Assembly: GCA_045614825.1 (NCBI GenBank)
Contig: JAZLDO010000150.1
Span: 1-38,723 of the forward strand
DNA from: Aphodosoma sp045614825
GTDB lineage: Bacteria > Bacteroidota > Bacteroidia > Bacteroidales > Paludibacteraceae
Reading direction: 5' to 3'
DNA: 38,723 nt
Below, piece by piece: positions 6,711 to 14,729 of this stretch (within the stretch, counting starts at the first letter, position 1; each line of letters opens with the position of its first letter). Below the pieces are notes generated by a model, which saw only the letters and a list, made by a program, of their open reading frames with translations, did not search any database and was not told the origin of the DNA. Both the position numbers and the translations under genes were made by a program.

Positions 6711-8345
6711 TTACATCATGCCACCCATACCACCGCCCATAGGAGGCATTGCAGGTGCAGGATTTTCTTCTTTTTTGTCAGTAATGACGCATTCTGTAGT
6801 GAGGAACATACCAGCGATAGATGCTGCGTTTTCGAGGGCTACGCGAGTTACTTTAGCAGGATCAACAACACCAGCTGCAAACATGTTTTCGAAGCGGTCG
6901 AAGCGAGCATTGTAGCCAAAATCACCTTCGCTTTCACGCACTTTTTGTACGATGACAGCACCTTCTTTGCCTGCATTAGTAGAGATTTGACGAAGAGGTT
7001 CTTCTATGGCACGTTTTACGATTTCGATACCAGTTTGTTCGTCGTCGCATTCGCCTTTGAGGCCTTCGAGCGCTTGAGTTGCGCGGATGTAAGCGACACC
7101 GCCACCAGGAACGATACCTTCTTCGATAGCAGCACGAGTTGCGCTGAGGGCATCATCAACGCGGTCTTTTTTCTCTTTCATTTCAACTTCAGAAGCAGCT
7201 CCAACATAAAGTACGGCTACACCACCAGCAAGTTTAGCAAGGCGTTCTTGAAGCTTTTCGCGGTCGTAGTCAGAAGAAGTAGCTGCAATTTGAGATTTGA
7301 TTTGAGTCACGCGAGCCATGATGTTTTCTTTTGCACCTGCACCATTTACGATGACAGTATTGTCTTTGCTAACAGTGATGCGTTCGGCAGTACCAAGCAT
7401 TTCGATAGTTGCACTTTCGAGTTTGATACCTTTCTCTTCAGAGATAACGATACCGCCAGTGAGAACTGCGATGTCTTCGAGCATCTCTTTGCGACGGTCG
7501 CCAAAGCCAGGAGCTTTGACAGCACAGATTTTGAGTTGAGCACGGAGACGGTTAACTACCAATGTAGTTAAAGCTTCAGAATCGACATCTTCAGCGATGA
7601 TAAGCAAAGGACGACCTGATTGTACTGCTGGTTCTAGGACAGGAAGCAATTCTTTGAGATTAGAGATTTTTTTGTCGTGGATAAGTATGAAAGGTTTTTC
7701 CATTTCAACTTCCATTTTCTCTGTGTTAGTAACAAAATATGGAGAGATGTAGCCACGATCGAATTGCATACCTTCAACCACTTCGATAGTCGTATCAGTA
7801 CCTTTGGCCTCTTCGATAGTGATGACACCATCTTTAGAAACTTTTTTCATCGCATCAGCGATGAGTTTACCGATAACAGCATCGTTGTTGGCAGAGATAG
7901 TAGCAACTTGTTCGATTTTGTCGTAGTTGTCGCCAACTTCTTGTGCTTGAGAACGGATGCTTTCAACAACTTTAGTAACAGCTTTGTCGATACCGCGTTT
8001 GAGGTCCATAGGATTAGCACCCGCAGTAACGTTTTTAAGACCAACGCCTACGATAGCTTGAGCAAGGACTGTTGCTGTAGTTGTACCATCTCCGGCGTCG
8101 TCGCCAGTTTTAGAAGCTACCTCTTTTACGAGTTGAGCACCAAGATTTTGGATAGAATCTTCGAGTTCGATTTCTTTTGCTACAGATACACCATCTTTAG
8201 TGATGTGAGGGGCGCCATATTTTTTCTCGATAATTACGTTGCGGCCTTTAGGTCCGAGTGTTACTTTAACAGCATTTGCAAGCTCGTCAACACCTTTTTT
8301 GAGTTGGTCGCGAGCGTCGATATTGAATGAAATTACTTTAGCCAT
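6711..8345 (-). CDS. groL: 60-kDa chaperonin GroEL
   Basis: GroEL forms the double-ring ATP-driven folding chamber of the cytosol, capped by GroES. The 544-residue protein is full length: KGRNVIIEKKYGAP near residue 35, the ATP site GDDAGDGTTTATVLAQ around 85-100, the apical domain, GIVPGGGVAYIRA near 410, and the flexible GGMGGMM tail. Start ATG 8345 gives MAKVISFNIDARD. It follows groS on the same strand with 136 bases between, longer than the usual short groSL gap and carrying a micro-repeat. No CIRCE operator is visible, so the heat-shock control is not explained by the sequence. Confidence 0.98.
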   Translation of the reverse strand: MAKVISFNIDARDQLKKGVDELANAVKVTLGPKGRNVIIEKKYGAPHITKDGVSVAKEIELEDSIQNLGAQLVKEVASKTGDDAGDGTTTATVLAQAIVGVGLKNVTAGANPMDLKRGIDKAVTKVVESIRSQAQEVGDNYDKIEQVATISANNDAVIGKLIADAMKKVSKDGVITIEEAKGTDTTIEVVEGMQFDRGYISPYFVTNTEKMEVEMEKPFILIHDKKISNLKELLPVLEPAVQSGRPLLIIAEDVDSEALTTLVVNRLRAQLKICAVKAPGFGDRRKEMLEDIAVLTGGIVISEEKGIKLESATIEMLGTAERITVSKDNTVIVNGAGAKENIMARVTQIKSQIAATSSDYDREKLQERLAKLAGGVAVLYVGAASEVEMKEKKDRVDDALSATRAAIEEGIVPGGGVAYIRATQALEGLKGECDDEQTGIEIVKRAIEEPLRQISTNAGKEGAVIVQKVRESEGDFGYNARFDRFENMFAAGVVDPAKVTRVALENAASIAGMFLTTECVITDKKEENPAPAMPPMGGGMGGMM

Positions 8346-8400
8346 ATATTTAGATATTAGTAGCGAGTAGCGAGTAGCAAGACTTGTACTCGGCTTCGCC
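8346..8400 (-). repeat. Micro-repeat directly upstream of the groEL start
   Basis: Read on the minus strand: GGCGAAGCCGAGTACAAGTC, then TTGCTACTCGCTACTCGCTA, then CTAATATCTAAATAT and the groEL ATG. Both blocks recur in front of folD in the same order (5661-5777). Confidence 0.85.
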
Positions 8401-8481
8401 TTGTTGTTTTTAGTAGATATTTAGATGTGATTGCAAGACTATTTGTCTAATGTCTCATCTCTATTATTTTGTGTCTATAAT

Positions 8482-8751
8482 TTAGACAATTGCAAGAACG
8501 TCAGATTGACGCATAATGAGATATTTAGTGCCGTCGAGGTCGAGTTCTGTACCAGCATATTTGCCATAAAGAACTTGGTCGCCAGCTTTGAGAATCATTT
8601 CTTCGTCTTTAGTGCCGTTGCCTACAGCGATAACTTCGCCTCTTAGAGGTTTTTCTTTTGCAGAATCAGGGATGATGATACCTCCGATTGTTTTCTCTTC
8701 GACTGGCGCTGGGAGGATAAGCACACGGTCTGCTAATGGTTTAATGTTCAT
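8482..8751 (-). CDS. groS: 10-kDa co-chaperonin GroES
   Basis: GroES is the heptameric lid of GroEL. The 89-residue product is a normal length. It begins with MNIKPLADRVLILPAP, has the mobile-loop sequence EEKTIGGIIIPDSAKEKP (residues 18-35) that contacts GroEL, and the C-terminal VLYGKYAGTELDLDGTKYLI strand region. It is the first gene of the groES-groEL pair, transcribed on the minus strand. Its upstream region carries a micro-repeat and, further away, the hairpin that ends the glycosyltransferase operon; a clear TAnnTTTG promoter was not found. Confidence 0.97.
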   Translation of the reverse strand: MNIKPLADRVLILPAPVEEKTIGGIIIPDSAKEKPLRGEVIAVGNGTKDEEMILKAGDQVLYGKYAGTELDLDGTKYLIMRQSDVLAIV

Positions 8752-8794
8752 GTTTTTTAGACTTTTAGATTTTTAGTAGCGAGTGGCAAGACTA
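8752..8794 (-). repeat. Micro-repeat directly upstream of the groES start
   Basis: On the minus strand: AGTCTTGCCACTCGCTACTA, AAAATC, TAAAAGTCTAAAAAAC, then ATG. It is the third local member of the AGTCTTGCTACTCGCTACTA family, after those of folD and groEL. Confidence 0.8.
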
Positions 8795-8860
8795 AGTATA
8801 GAGTTTGTTATTCGTTACTAAAGATTTGTTATTATTACTTTTTGTTATATTTATAAATTG

Positions 8861-8886
8861 AAAGAGACGCAATGGTGCGCCTCTTT
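8861..8886 (-). terminator. Hairpin ending the glycan operon
   Basis: AAAGAGACGCA (8861-8871) and TGCGCCTCTTT (8876-8886) with a 4-base loop. In minus-strand RNA the single mismatch becomes a G-U pair. The following U-tract is weak (CAATTTAT), so efficiency is uncertain. Confidence 0.55.
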
Positions 8887-8941
8887 TGTATTATCATATT
8901 TTGTGCCAACAGTATAATTGAGTTTTAATTATGCCATATTG

Positions 8942-9826
8942 TCACATTTTAGTTGATATATGGCACAAATAGCATAGTTTGTATAATGAAAATATGGCTA
9001 ATTTTGGATTTTTATTGTCGCAATATTTAATTAGGGTGTTAGAAAAAATGTGATATATTTTAGCGAAAAGTGGTATGCAGTGTAGTTTTTTTAGTTTTAG
9101 ATATAATTTTAGGATAGGGGATAAAGTTTCTAATTCGGGATATTGTTTAGTAGTGTATATATTGTATAGGTTTGAGATTGATTCGTTTGTCTTTTGTATG
9201 AATGTAAGGTTGTCTTCTATTTGAAGGTGTATGATTGGGTTGTCGAAGCGATAATATGGGATGTTATGGCGAGAGAGTTCTATACCGAAGATAGTGTCTT
9301 CATGTCCATAGCCTTTGATATTTTCGTTGAATCGAACTTTGTTAAAAATAGCTTTAGGTATTAGGAAGTTAGGTGAGGTAAATGGGGCGTTTGATATGTG
9401 GATTGGCGAGTTGTTTTTTTCTTTAGTACTCCCATATTTAGTTAGTAGGGTGCGGTGTTCGTCTTGAGGTTTGTTGTATATTCTACCTCCTAATATAGTA
9501 ATATTTTGGGGTATAAATTTAATATATTTTCTAAGAAAATCGTCGTTAGCTGGTAAGGAGTCGCTATCGAGAAATAGGAGGTGATTGTATTGTGATTTGT
9601 CGGCCAAGAAATTTCTTATTTTAGCGCGACCGAGGTTATGGCTTGGTTTGATAAGTTGGCAGTTAGTTAGTTGATTTATAAGTTGTAATTTGAGAAGATT
9701 GATGTTAGAACAATCGTCGGCAATAATGATTTCAAATTCAACATTGAGTTCAGAGGCTTGACGATGTAGTTCTTTGACTAAATCGTAGCAATCGTAATTA
9801 TATGTAGGAATCAATATTGATAGCAT
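8942..9826 (-). CDS. Glycosyltransferase family 2 protein
   Basis: A 294-residue GT-A fold transferase that would add a sugar from a nucleotide-sugar donor to a glycan acceptor. It opens with the classic MLSILIPTYNY, followed by IIIADDCS (donor base binding, near residue 37), the HNLGRAKIRN segment and the metal-binding DSD of LFLDSDSLP (near 90). YGHEDTIFGIEL (near 190) carries the ED motif seen in the acceptor site of family 2 enzymes. The C-terminal 80 residues are Lys/Ile/Leu rich and amphipathic. It is the last gene of the operon, and its start overlaps the preceding stop by one base. Donor and acceptor cannot be told from sequence. Asn, Ile and Lys content is high compared with pdxA. 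Confidence 0.9.
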   Translation of the reverse strand: MLSILIPTYNYDCYDLVKELHRQASELNVEFEIIIADDCSNINLLKLQLINQLTNCQLIKPSHNLGRAKIRNFLADKSQYNHLLFLDSDSLPANDDFLRKYIKFIPQNITILGGRIYNKPQDEHRTLLTKYGSTKEKNNSPIHISNAPFTSPNFLIPKAIFNKVRFNENIKGYGHEDTIFGIELSRHNIPYYRFDNPIIHLQIEDNLTFIQKTNESISNLYNIYTTKQYPELETLSPILKLYLKLKKLHCIPLFAKIYHIFSNTLIKYCDNKNPKLAIFSLYKLCYLCHISTKM

Positions 9827-11049
9827 TATTTTATAACCGTATTAAATATTTCTTCGAATTGGAGGGCTTGATTTTGACGAGAGAATTGTTCTTTATTTTT
9901 TACATCGACATGTGTATAACCTTGTTTTTGCCATTGATTGTAGTAGTGTAAAATGAATTCTTTTATTTCTTCTACATTGGTAGCCGCTAATCCAGATTCG
10001 GTTTCTTTTATTACTTGCGCAAGACATTCTTCGTCGCTGCGGACGCAAAGTATAGGTTTTTCGACGCCAAGAGCTTCAAAGAATTTTGTGGTCATTATGC
10101 CGTGAGGACCATTGTCTGATGATTTTGTAGTTAGTATTAGGTTTATGGATGACTTATTGAGAAGTGTAGGTATTTCATTGTTTGGAATAAAGTCAAAAAA
10201 CTGATTATATGATTGTATTTTGTATTGTTGGATTAGTGTATGTAGTTCGCTTTTTTGTGTGTTACCAATATACCACTTAAGTTTGACTTTATCGGGAACG
10301 ATTTTCTTTTCTTTGTCCAATTGATGTATCGCTTCTAGTAGTAGATTAGGATTTCGGAATTGTAGATCGATGAGACGACCCGTATATGTGATATCGAAAG
10401 TGTCGGAGGTAATTTGTTTTGGGGTGAATATGTTGTTATCGTAACCGTTGTAGATGAGGTAGGTGTTGTTGTTGATTCCTTTGAGAAAATTATGATGCCA
10501 TGGTGATATAGTAGTGATAGCGTCGGCCATCAATATTGCTTTGTTGCGCCGTTTAATGTTTAGTTTTTCAACTTGTTTGTATATGTAGTTGTTTAAAGTA
10601 GAGAATTTTGATATAGAGTGTGAAAAATATACTTGTTTGCCCCATTGTTCGGTGATATCTCGGAGGTCAATAATTAGAGGTTTATTGTATTTAGAAGCTA
10701 AACGGCGTGCAGTGGTTAGTGGGAAAAGGTTAAATGAACTACAAAAGATGAGGTCGTAGTCATTGATGTTTGTGTTTGCTTCTATGAATTTTTGTAGTTG
10801 TATATCTTTATTCTGAAAAAGAAAATGTAAAGCCCATTTATAAGCCCAATATAATTTGTTTTTTGATTTGTAATAGGGCATTTGGTGGAGAGGATATAAA
10901 TTAGTAGTATAATTTACATCTATGACTTTTTCGGTGAAAATATGAGGTTCCCATTTTGATTTGTTTAGATTTTTGCACAAATTGTTTATTCGAGGCACGT
11001 ATAATGGTGGATCAAAAGGGTCGGTGAGGATTAAGATTTTTTTTGCCAT
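9826..11049 (-). CDS. Glycosyltransferase family 4 (GT-B) protein
   Basis: A 407-residue retaining-type GT-B transferase by appearance. N-terminal ILILTDPFDPPLYVPRINNL (residues 5-24) is typical of GT4 proteins that remodel surface glycans. The C-terminal half has FDITYTGRL (start of the donor-binding domain), IPNNEIPTLLNKSSINLILT, and a nucleotide-sugar site region FFEALGVEKPILCV near residue 345. Its start lies 19 bases inside wecB and its stop overlaps the GT2 start by one base, so the genes are translationally linked. Substrate unknown; a role in an O-antigen, capsule or protein O-glycan is an inference from neighbours. Confidence 0.85.
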   Translation of the reverse strand: MAKKILILTDPFDPPLYVPRINNLCKNLNKSKWEPHIFTEKVIDVNYTTNLYPLHQMPYYKSKNKLYWAYKWALHFLFQNKDIQLQKFIEANTNINDYDLIFCSSFNLFPLTTARRLASKYNKPLIIDLRDITEQWGKQVYFSHSISKFSTLNNYIYKQVEKLNIKRRNKAILMADAITTISPWHHNFLKGINNNTYLIYNGYDNNIFTPKQITSDTFDITYTGRLIDLQFRNPNLLLEAIHQLDKEKKIVPDKVKLKWYIGNTQKSELHTLIQQYKIQSYNQFFDFIPNNEIPTLLNKSSINLILTTKSSDNGPHGIMTTKFFEALGVEKPILCVRSDEECLAQVIKETESGLAATNVEEIKEFILHYYNQWQKQGYTHVDVKNKEQFSRQNQALQFEEIFNTVIK

Positions 11050-12125
11050 ATAATGTCAATTATTTTATTGGCAGCATTGCCAGTGCCGTATTCGCTGATG
11101 GTAGTTGTGGTAGGATTATTTTTGTAGCAGTTAATAATTTGTTTGTGATTGCAACCTGCGAGTTGATTCCAACCATTTTCGATGGTTTCGACCCATTCGG
11201 TTTCGTCGCGGAGGGTGATACATGGTGTTTTGTGAAAATAGGCTTCTTTTTGTATTCCTCCAGAATCTGTTAATATTTTATAAGCTGCTGATTCGAGAGC
11301 TATCATATCAATAAAAGAAACAGGCTCAATGATGATGATATTGTTATTGCTTTTTATTAATTGTTTTAGTTCTTCGTTGTTTTCTATTATTGTGTGTGTG
11401 CGTGGATGTAGGGGGAGTATTATTGGTTTATCTGGTGTTGCTATTATGTTGAAAGCGAGTATTATCTCTTTTAGGCGGTTTGTATTGTTTGTATTTTCAG
11501 CACGATGTATTGTTGCTAGATTAAATTGTTTTGGTAATATATTTAGTTTAGAAAGGATTGATGATTCTTTTTTTGCTATGTCGGCAAAATAGATAGCAGA
11601 GTCATACATGACATCGCCAATTTGATATACATTTTTGGTTATATTTTCGTTTTGAAGATGTTTGACTGCTGTAGATGTAGGGCAAAAGAGGAGAGTTGAA
11701 CGTTTGTCTGTTTCAATGCGGTTGTATTCTTCGGGCATAGCTAGATTGAAACTGCGAAGCCCTGCTTCGATGTGTATAATTTTTATATTGGCTTTTTCTG
11801 CGGCTAGAGCGCCTGCTAAAGTGGTGTTGGTATCTCCATATAGTAGTATAAAGTCAGGCTTTTCTTGTAAGATGATAGGGTATATCATTTCACAAAATTG
11901 GTCGATGGTTTTATTTTTACCATCTAATAACCATTTTGGTTGAGGTATTGATAGTTGGTCAAAGAAAATATGACTCATATTTTCGTCGTAATGTTGTCCT
12001 GAATGGAGTATTTGTTCTTCTATTGCTTTGTATCCTTGTGATTTATTAAAGTCTATTATGGCTTTACTTACCATAGCGGCTTTGATAAATTGAGGACGGG
12101 CTCCAACTATTGTGATAATTTTCAT
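11031..12125 (-). CDS. wecB: Non-hydrolysing UDP-N-acetylglucosamine 2-epimerase (WecB/WbpI type)
   Basis: This family interconverts UDP-GlcNAc and UDP-ManNAc, or in WbpI-like members epimerises a related diacetamido uronic acid. The 364-residue protein has MKIITIVGARPQFIKAA at the N-terminus, ILHSGQHYDENMS, LLYGDTNTTLAGALAA, HIEAGLRSFN with MPEEYNR, LATIHRAENT, and the C-terminal LTDSGGIQKEA with the TLRDETEW region. YGDTNTTLAGAL resembles the WbpI branch more than classic WecB, so the exact substrate is open. The ATG overlaps the upstream stop by four bases. Its product would feed the two downstream glycosyltransferases. Confidence 0.88.
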   Translation of the reverse strand: MKIITIVGARPQFIKAAMVSKAIIDFNKSQGYKAIEEQILHSGQHYDENMSHIFFDQLSIPQPKWLLDGKNKTIDQFCEMIYPIILQEKPDFILLYGDTNTTLAGALAAEKANIKIIHIEAGLRSFNLAMPEEYNRIETDKRSTLLFCPTSTAVKHLQNENITKNVYQIGDVMYDSAIYFADIAKKESSILSKLNILPKQFNLATIHRAENTNNTNRLKEIILAFNIIATPDKPIILPLHPRTHTIIENNEELKQLIKSNNNIIIIEPVSFIDMIALESAAYKILTDSGGIQKEAYFHKTPCITLRDETEWVETIENGWNQLAGCNHKQIINCYKNNPTTTTISEYGTGNAANKIIDIIWQKKS

Positions 12126-13399
12126 TGTTTTGTTTTTAATAAATTGATTAGTTGTGAGTATAAATTTTTGTGGTCTTTTTCTGTGAATATAGTATTATGC
12201 CAGAGGATACAGAGGTCGCCGTTGTGTTTTTCTATTGTGTTAATTAGTGATTGAGAGTATGTTAGGGCTTGTTCGAAGGAGAGGTTCATGTAGTTGTAGT
12301 TGGAGAGTGTGCAATCCATTATGGTGAGTGGGTGGAGGGTGAGTGGACGTAGTTGGCGAGTTGCAGGGTTGATGAAATGAACTGCGCGACAGGTGCCGAG
12401 GCGGAAGCCTGCTATGTCGGCATAGCCCATGGTGTAGTCGTCGGTGATGTGGGCATCAATTAGGGATTCCATATCTTGGGGTTGGAGTGAGCGGAGATAA
12501 TGGTGGCGAGATGTGGTAATGTGTTGGTTTTCTATTGCATATTGTAATAGGCGTTGCTCGTCTGGGATAATATCTGGAGTGGTTCCACTTTTATAACTCG
12601 CATGTAGCCCAAATATTGCGTTAGGAGATGCGGTTAGTATCTCTTTTTTAAGGTGGGTGAAGTTTTTGCCTGTTAGATTGTATGATGGGCGGTCGAAACC
12701 AGAGGGTTGTCGTGTGGCTTTGATGAAATAGATTTGAGTGGCTTGGGGTAGTTGGTTGTCTTGTTTGAGAATCCAAGGGAATGTGTAGGCAGGGTCGTTG
12801 TTGATGTTGATGAGTGATTTGAGTATAGTGGTTATATTTTCTCGACGGAATAAGCCTCCTATTAGTCCGCGTAGGCGACGATAATTTGTTATGGAATCGA
12901 CGTCGTGAGTTAGGTATATGTGGTTGATTTGTTGTGGTATAGGAGTTAGTGAGATGTTGATTTGTTGTAGAAGCTGGCGAAGTAGTTGGCTGTATTCTTC
13001 GATGATTGGGCGGTGTATGAAATTGGCTTTTGTGGGTATTGAGAGTTTGCCGATGTATCTGCCATGAGAATCGCGATTGGAGTTGGGGTTGATGTATTCT
13101 TCGTAGCGTGAGATTAGGAAGTAGGTGCTAGCTATGAGGTCGGCATGGCAGATGATTGTGTTTTCGAGTTTTTCGATTTTTGGAGTGCCATATAAAAAGG
13201 GTATGCCTTCAATCTCTTGAAGTGGGAGTGAAGGCATACTTTGGGGTGTGCCGTAAATATTCTCATCAAAGAAATTTGATGGGATAATTACGACTTTGTA
13301 TTTTGACCATTGAGTTTTATCGCTACAATAGCCTACGTGGTGGGCATTGTGCTCGTCACGGATTAGGAATTGTATGATGTAGTCAATGATTTTTTGCAT
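12122..13399 (-). CDS. Polysaccharide deacetylase-like protein of Bacteroidota type
   Basis: A 425-residue cytosolic protein (no signal peptide) that resembles the CE4/NodB deacetylase fold as found in Bacteroidota glycan loci. Visible motif candidates are THDVDSI (near residue 163, with the catalytic and metal Asp pair), GLHASYKSG (near 270, metal His), SRHHYL (near 300), GFRLGTC (near 334) and ILWHNTIF near the C-terminus, which supplies the last catalytic His position. Together these suggest metal-dependent N- or O-deacetylation of a sugar. The N-terminal 150 residues are family-specific and of unknown role. It lies 3 bases after pdxA and overlaps wecB by four bases. Confidence 0.75.
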   Translation of the reverse strand: MQKIIDYIIQFLIRDEHNAHHVGYCSDKTQWSKYKVVIIPSNFFDENIYGTPQSMPSLPLQEIEGIPFLYGTPKIEKLENTIICHADLIASTYFLISRYEEYINPNSNRDSHGRYIGKLSIPTKANFIHRPIIEEYSQLLRQLLQQINISLTPIPQQINHIYLTHDVDSITNYRRLRGLIGGLFRRENITTILKSLININNDPAYTFPWILKQDNQLPQATQIYFIKATRQPSGFDRPSYNLTGKNFTHLKKEILTASPNAIFGLHASYKSGTTPDIIPDEQRLLQYAIENQHITTSRHHYLRSLQPQDMESLIDAHITDDYTMGYADIAGFRLGTCRAVHFINPATRQLRPLTLHPLTIMDCTLSNYNYMNLSFEQALTYSQSLINTIEKHNGDLCILWHNTIFTEKDHKNLYSQLINLLKTKQ

Positions 13400-13402
13400 T
13401 TG

Positions 13403-14563
13403 TTATTCAGCCGATTTTTGTGTTTGTTGTTGCTGTTGTTGGAGTTTAGCTTGTTGAGCTTCGTAGGCTTTTTGAGCATCGTGAGCAACTGGGTCGAATA
13501 GTTTGATTTCGCGAGGTTTGCGTTCTTCTTGTTTAGGAAAAGGTAGTGGGTTGGCGTGCATGCGTTTGTAGGTTTCGCGATTGCGGACGATATGCACAGC
13601 TTCGTAGATGGCTTCGCGCATAGAGAGTTCGTTGGCGATGTTTTTGCCTGAGATGTCGTAGCCAGTGCCATGGGCTGGTGATGTGCGCACGAATTTGAGA
13701 CCTGCGGTGATGTTTACGCCTTTTTCGGTTGTGAGGGCTTTGAAAGGAGCGAGGCCTTGGTCGTGATACATAGCGAGAACGGCGTCGTAGTGTTGGAATT
13801 TGCCTGAGCCGAATAGTCCGTCGGCAGCGAGTGGTCCTACGCATACGATGCCTTCAGCAATGGCATTTTCGATAGCTGGTTTGATAACTTCGAGTTCTTC
13901 AGTACCGAGGAGTCCGTTATCGCCAGCGTGAGGGTTTAGACCGAGTACTGCGATGCGAGGGCGTATGATGCTAAAGTCTTCTTGAAGAGATTTGTTGAGA
14001 AGACGAAGTTTGTGTAGAATTGCCTCTTTAGTAATGGCTTGAGAGACTTTGGTGATAGGCATGTGGGTTGTAACTAAAGCTACGCGTAGACGGTCGCTTG
14101 CGAGAATCATTAGAGATTCAGAACCCGCACGATTTTCGAGATATTCGGTGTGGCCTGGGAATTTGAAAGTTTCGCTTTGGATAGTTGCTTTGTTGATCGG
14201 AGCAGTGACGATAGCATCGATTTTGCCAGCGAGGAGGTCGGCAGTAGCAGCTTCGAGGGCTTCGAGGGCTGATTTGCCGGCTTCAGGTGTAGGTTGTCCG
14301 AGTTCGACTTTTGGTTCGTCGGCAGAAGTGTTGACGATGCTGATTTTGTGAGGATTAACGTCATCGGCAGAGCGAGCTACGCTGATTGTGTAAGAGTCAA
14401 TGCCAAGTGATTTTTTGTGGTAACTTGCAGCCTTAGCAGAGCCGTAGATGATAGGAGTGCATTGTTCGAGGATGTGTTGGTCGGTGAGGGCTTTGAGGAT
14501 TACTTCGTAGCCGATGCCGTTGATGTCGCCTTGAGTGATGCCTATTTTAAGTTTTTTTTCCAT
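13403..14563 (-). CDS. pdxA: 4-hydroxythreonine-4-phosphate dehydrogenase
   Basis: PdxA oxidises 4-phosphohydroxy-L-threonine, with NAD and a divalent metal, on the way to pyridoxal 5'-phosphate. The core matches the family: ITQGDINGIGYEVILKAL (residues 9-26), TAPINKATIQ, FPGHTEYLE, the metal histidines in THMPI, NPHAGD and MYHDQGLAPFK, and RTSPAHGTGYDI. At 386 residues it is longer than the usual 330-365 because of a charged, low-complexity tail of about 45 residues ending KLQQQQQQTQKSAE. The next gene starts 3 bases after its stop and belongs to glycan synthesis, so pdxA heads a mixed operon. Confidence 0.95.
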   Translation of the reverse strand: MEKKLKIGITQGDINGIGYEVILKALTDQHILEQCTPIIYGSAKAASYHKKSLGIDSYTISVARSADDVNPHKISIVNTSADEPKVELGQPTPEAGKSALEALEAATADLLAGKIDAIVTAPINKATIQSETFKFPGHTEYLENRAGSESLMILASDRLRVALVTTHMPITKVSQAITKEAILHKLRLLNKSLQEDFSIIRPRIAVLGLNPHAGDNGLLGTEELEVIKPAIENAIAEGIVCVGPLAADGLFGSGKFQHYDAVLAMYHDQGLAPFKALTTEKGVNITAGLKFVRTSPAHGTGYDISGKNIANELSMREAIYEAVHIVRNRETYKRMHANPLPFPKQEERKPREIKLFDPVAHDAQKAYEAQQAKLQQQQQQTQKSAE

Positions 14564-14578
14564 GTTTGTTATTTTTTT

Positions 14579-14601
14579 AATGCATAATGCACAATTTATA
14601 T
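14579..14601 (-). repeat. GCATTATGCATTA-type micro-repeat upstream of pdxA
   Basis: On the minus strand AATTGTGCATTATGCATTA lies about 15 bases from the pdxA start codon. It is another short degenerate repeat next to a start. Confidence 0.5.
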
Positions 14602-14671
14602 GTGTTTTTTGTTATTTTTGATACGTAATTAGTGCGTTTTTTTTGTGTTTTTTTGTGGCGGTTTTCTATGG

Positions 14672-14708
14672 CACACCTATGGTGAAGGTATGGTAAGAGT
14701 AAGGTGTG
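14672..14708. repeat. Inverted repeat between DUF4837 gene and pdxA
   Basis: CACACCT (14672-14678) and AGGTGTG (14702-14708) enclose repeated TATGGT units. It may be a hairpin ending the upstream gene, but no U-tract follows on the minus strand. Confidence 0.4.
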
Positions 14709-14729
14709 AAAAATTGTGATTTTTGATAT

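Noticed and set aside
8346..8941. CIRCE heat-shock operator in front of groES/groEL
   Set aside because: No TTAGCACTC-N9-GAGTGCTAA or close variant is visible on either strand.
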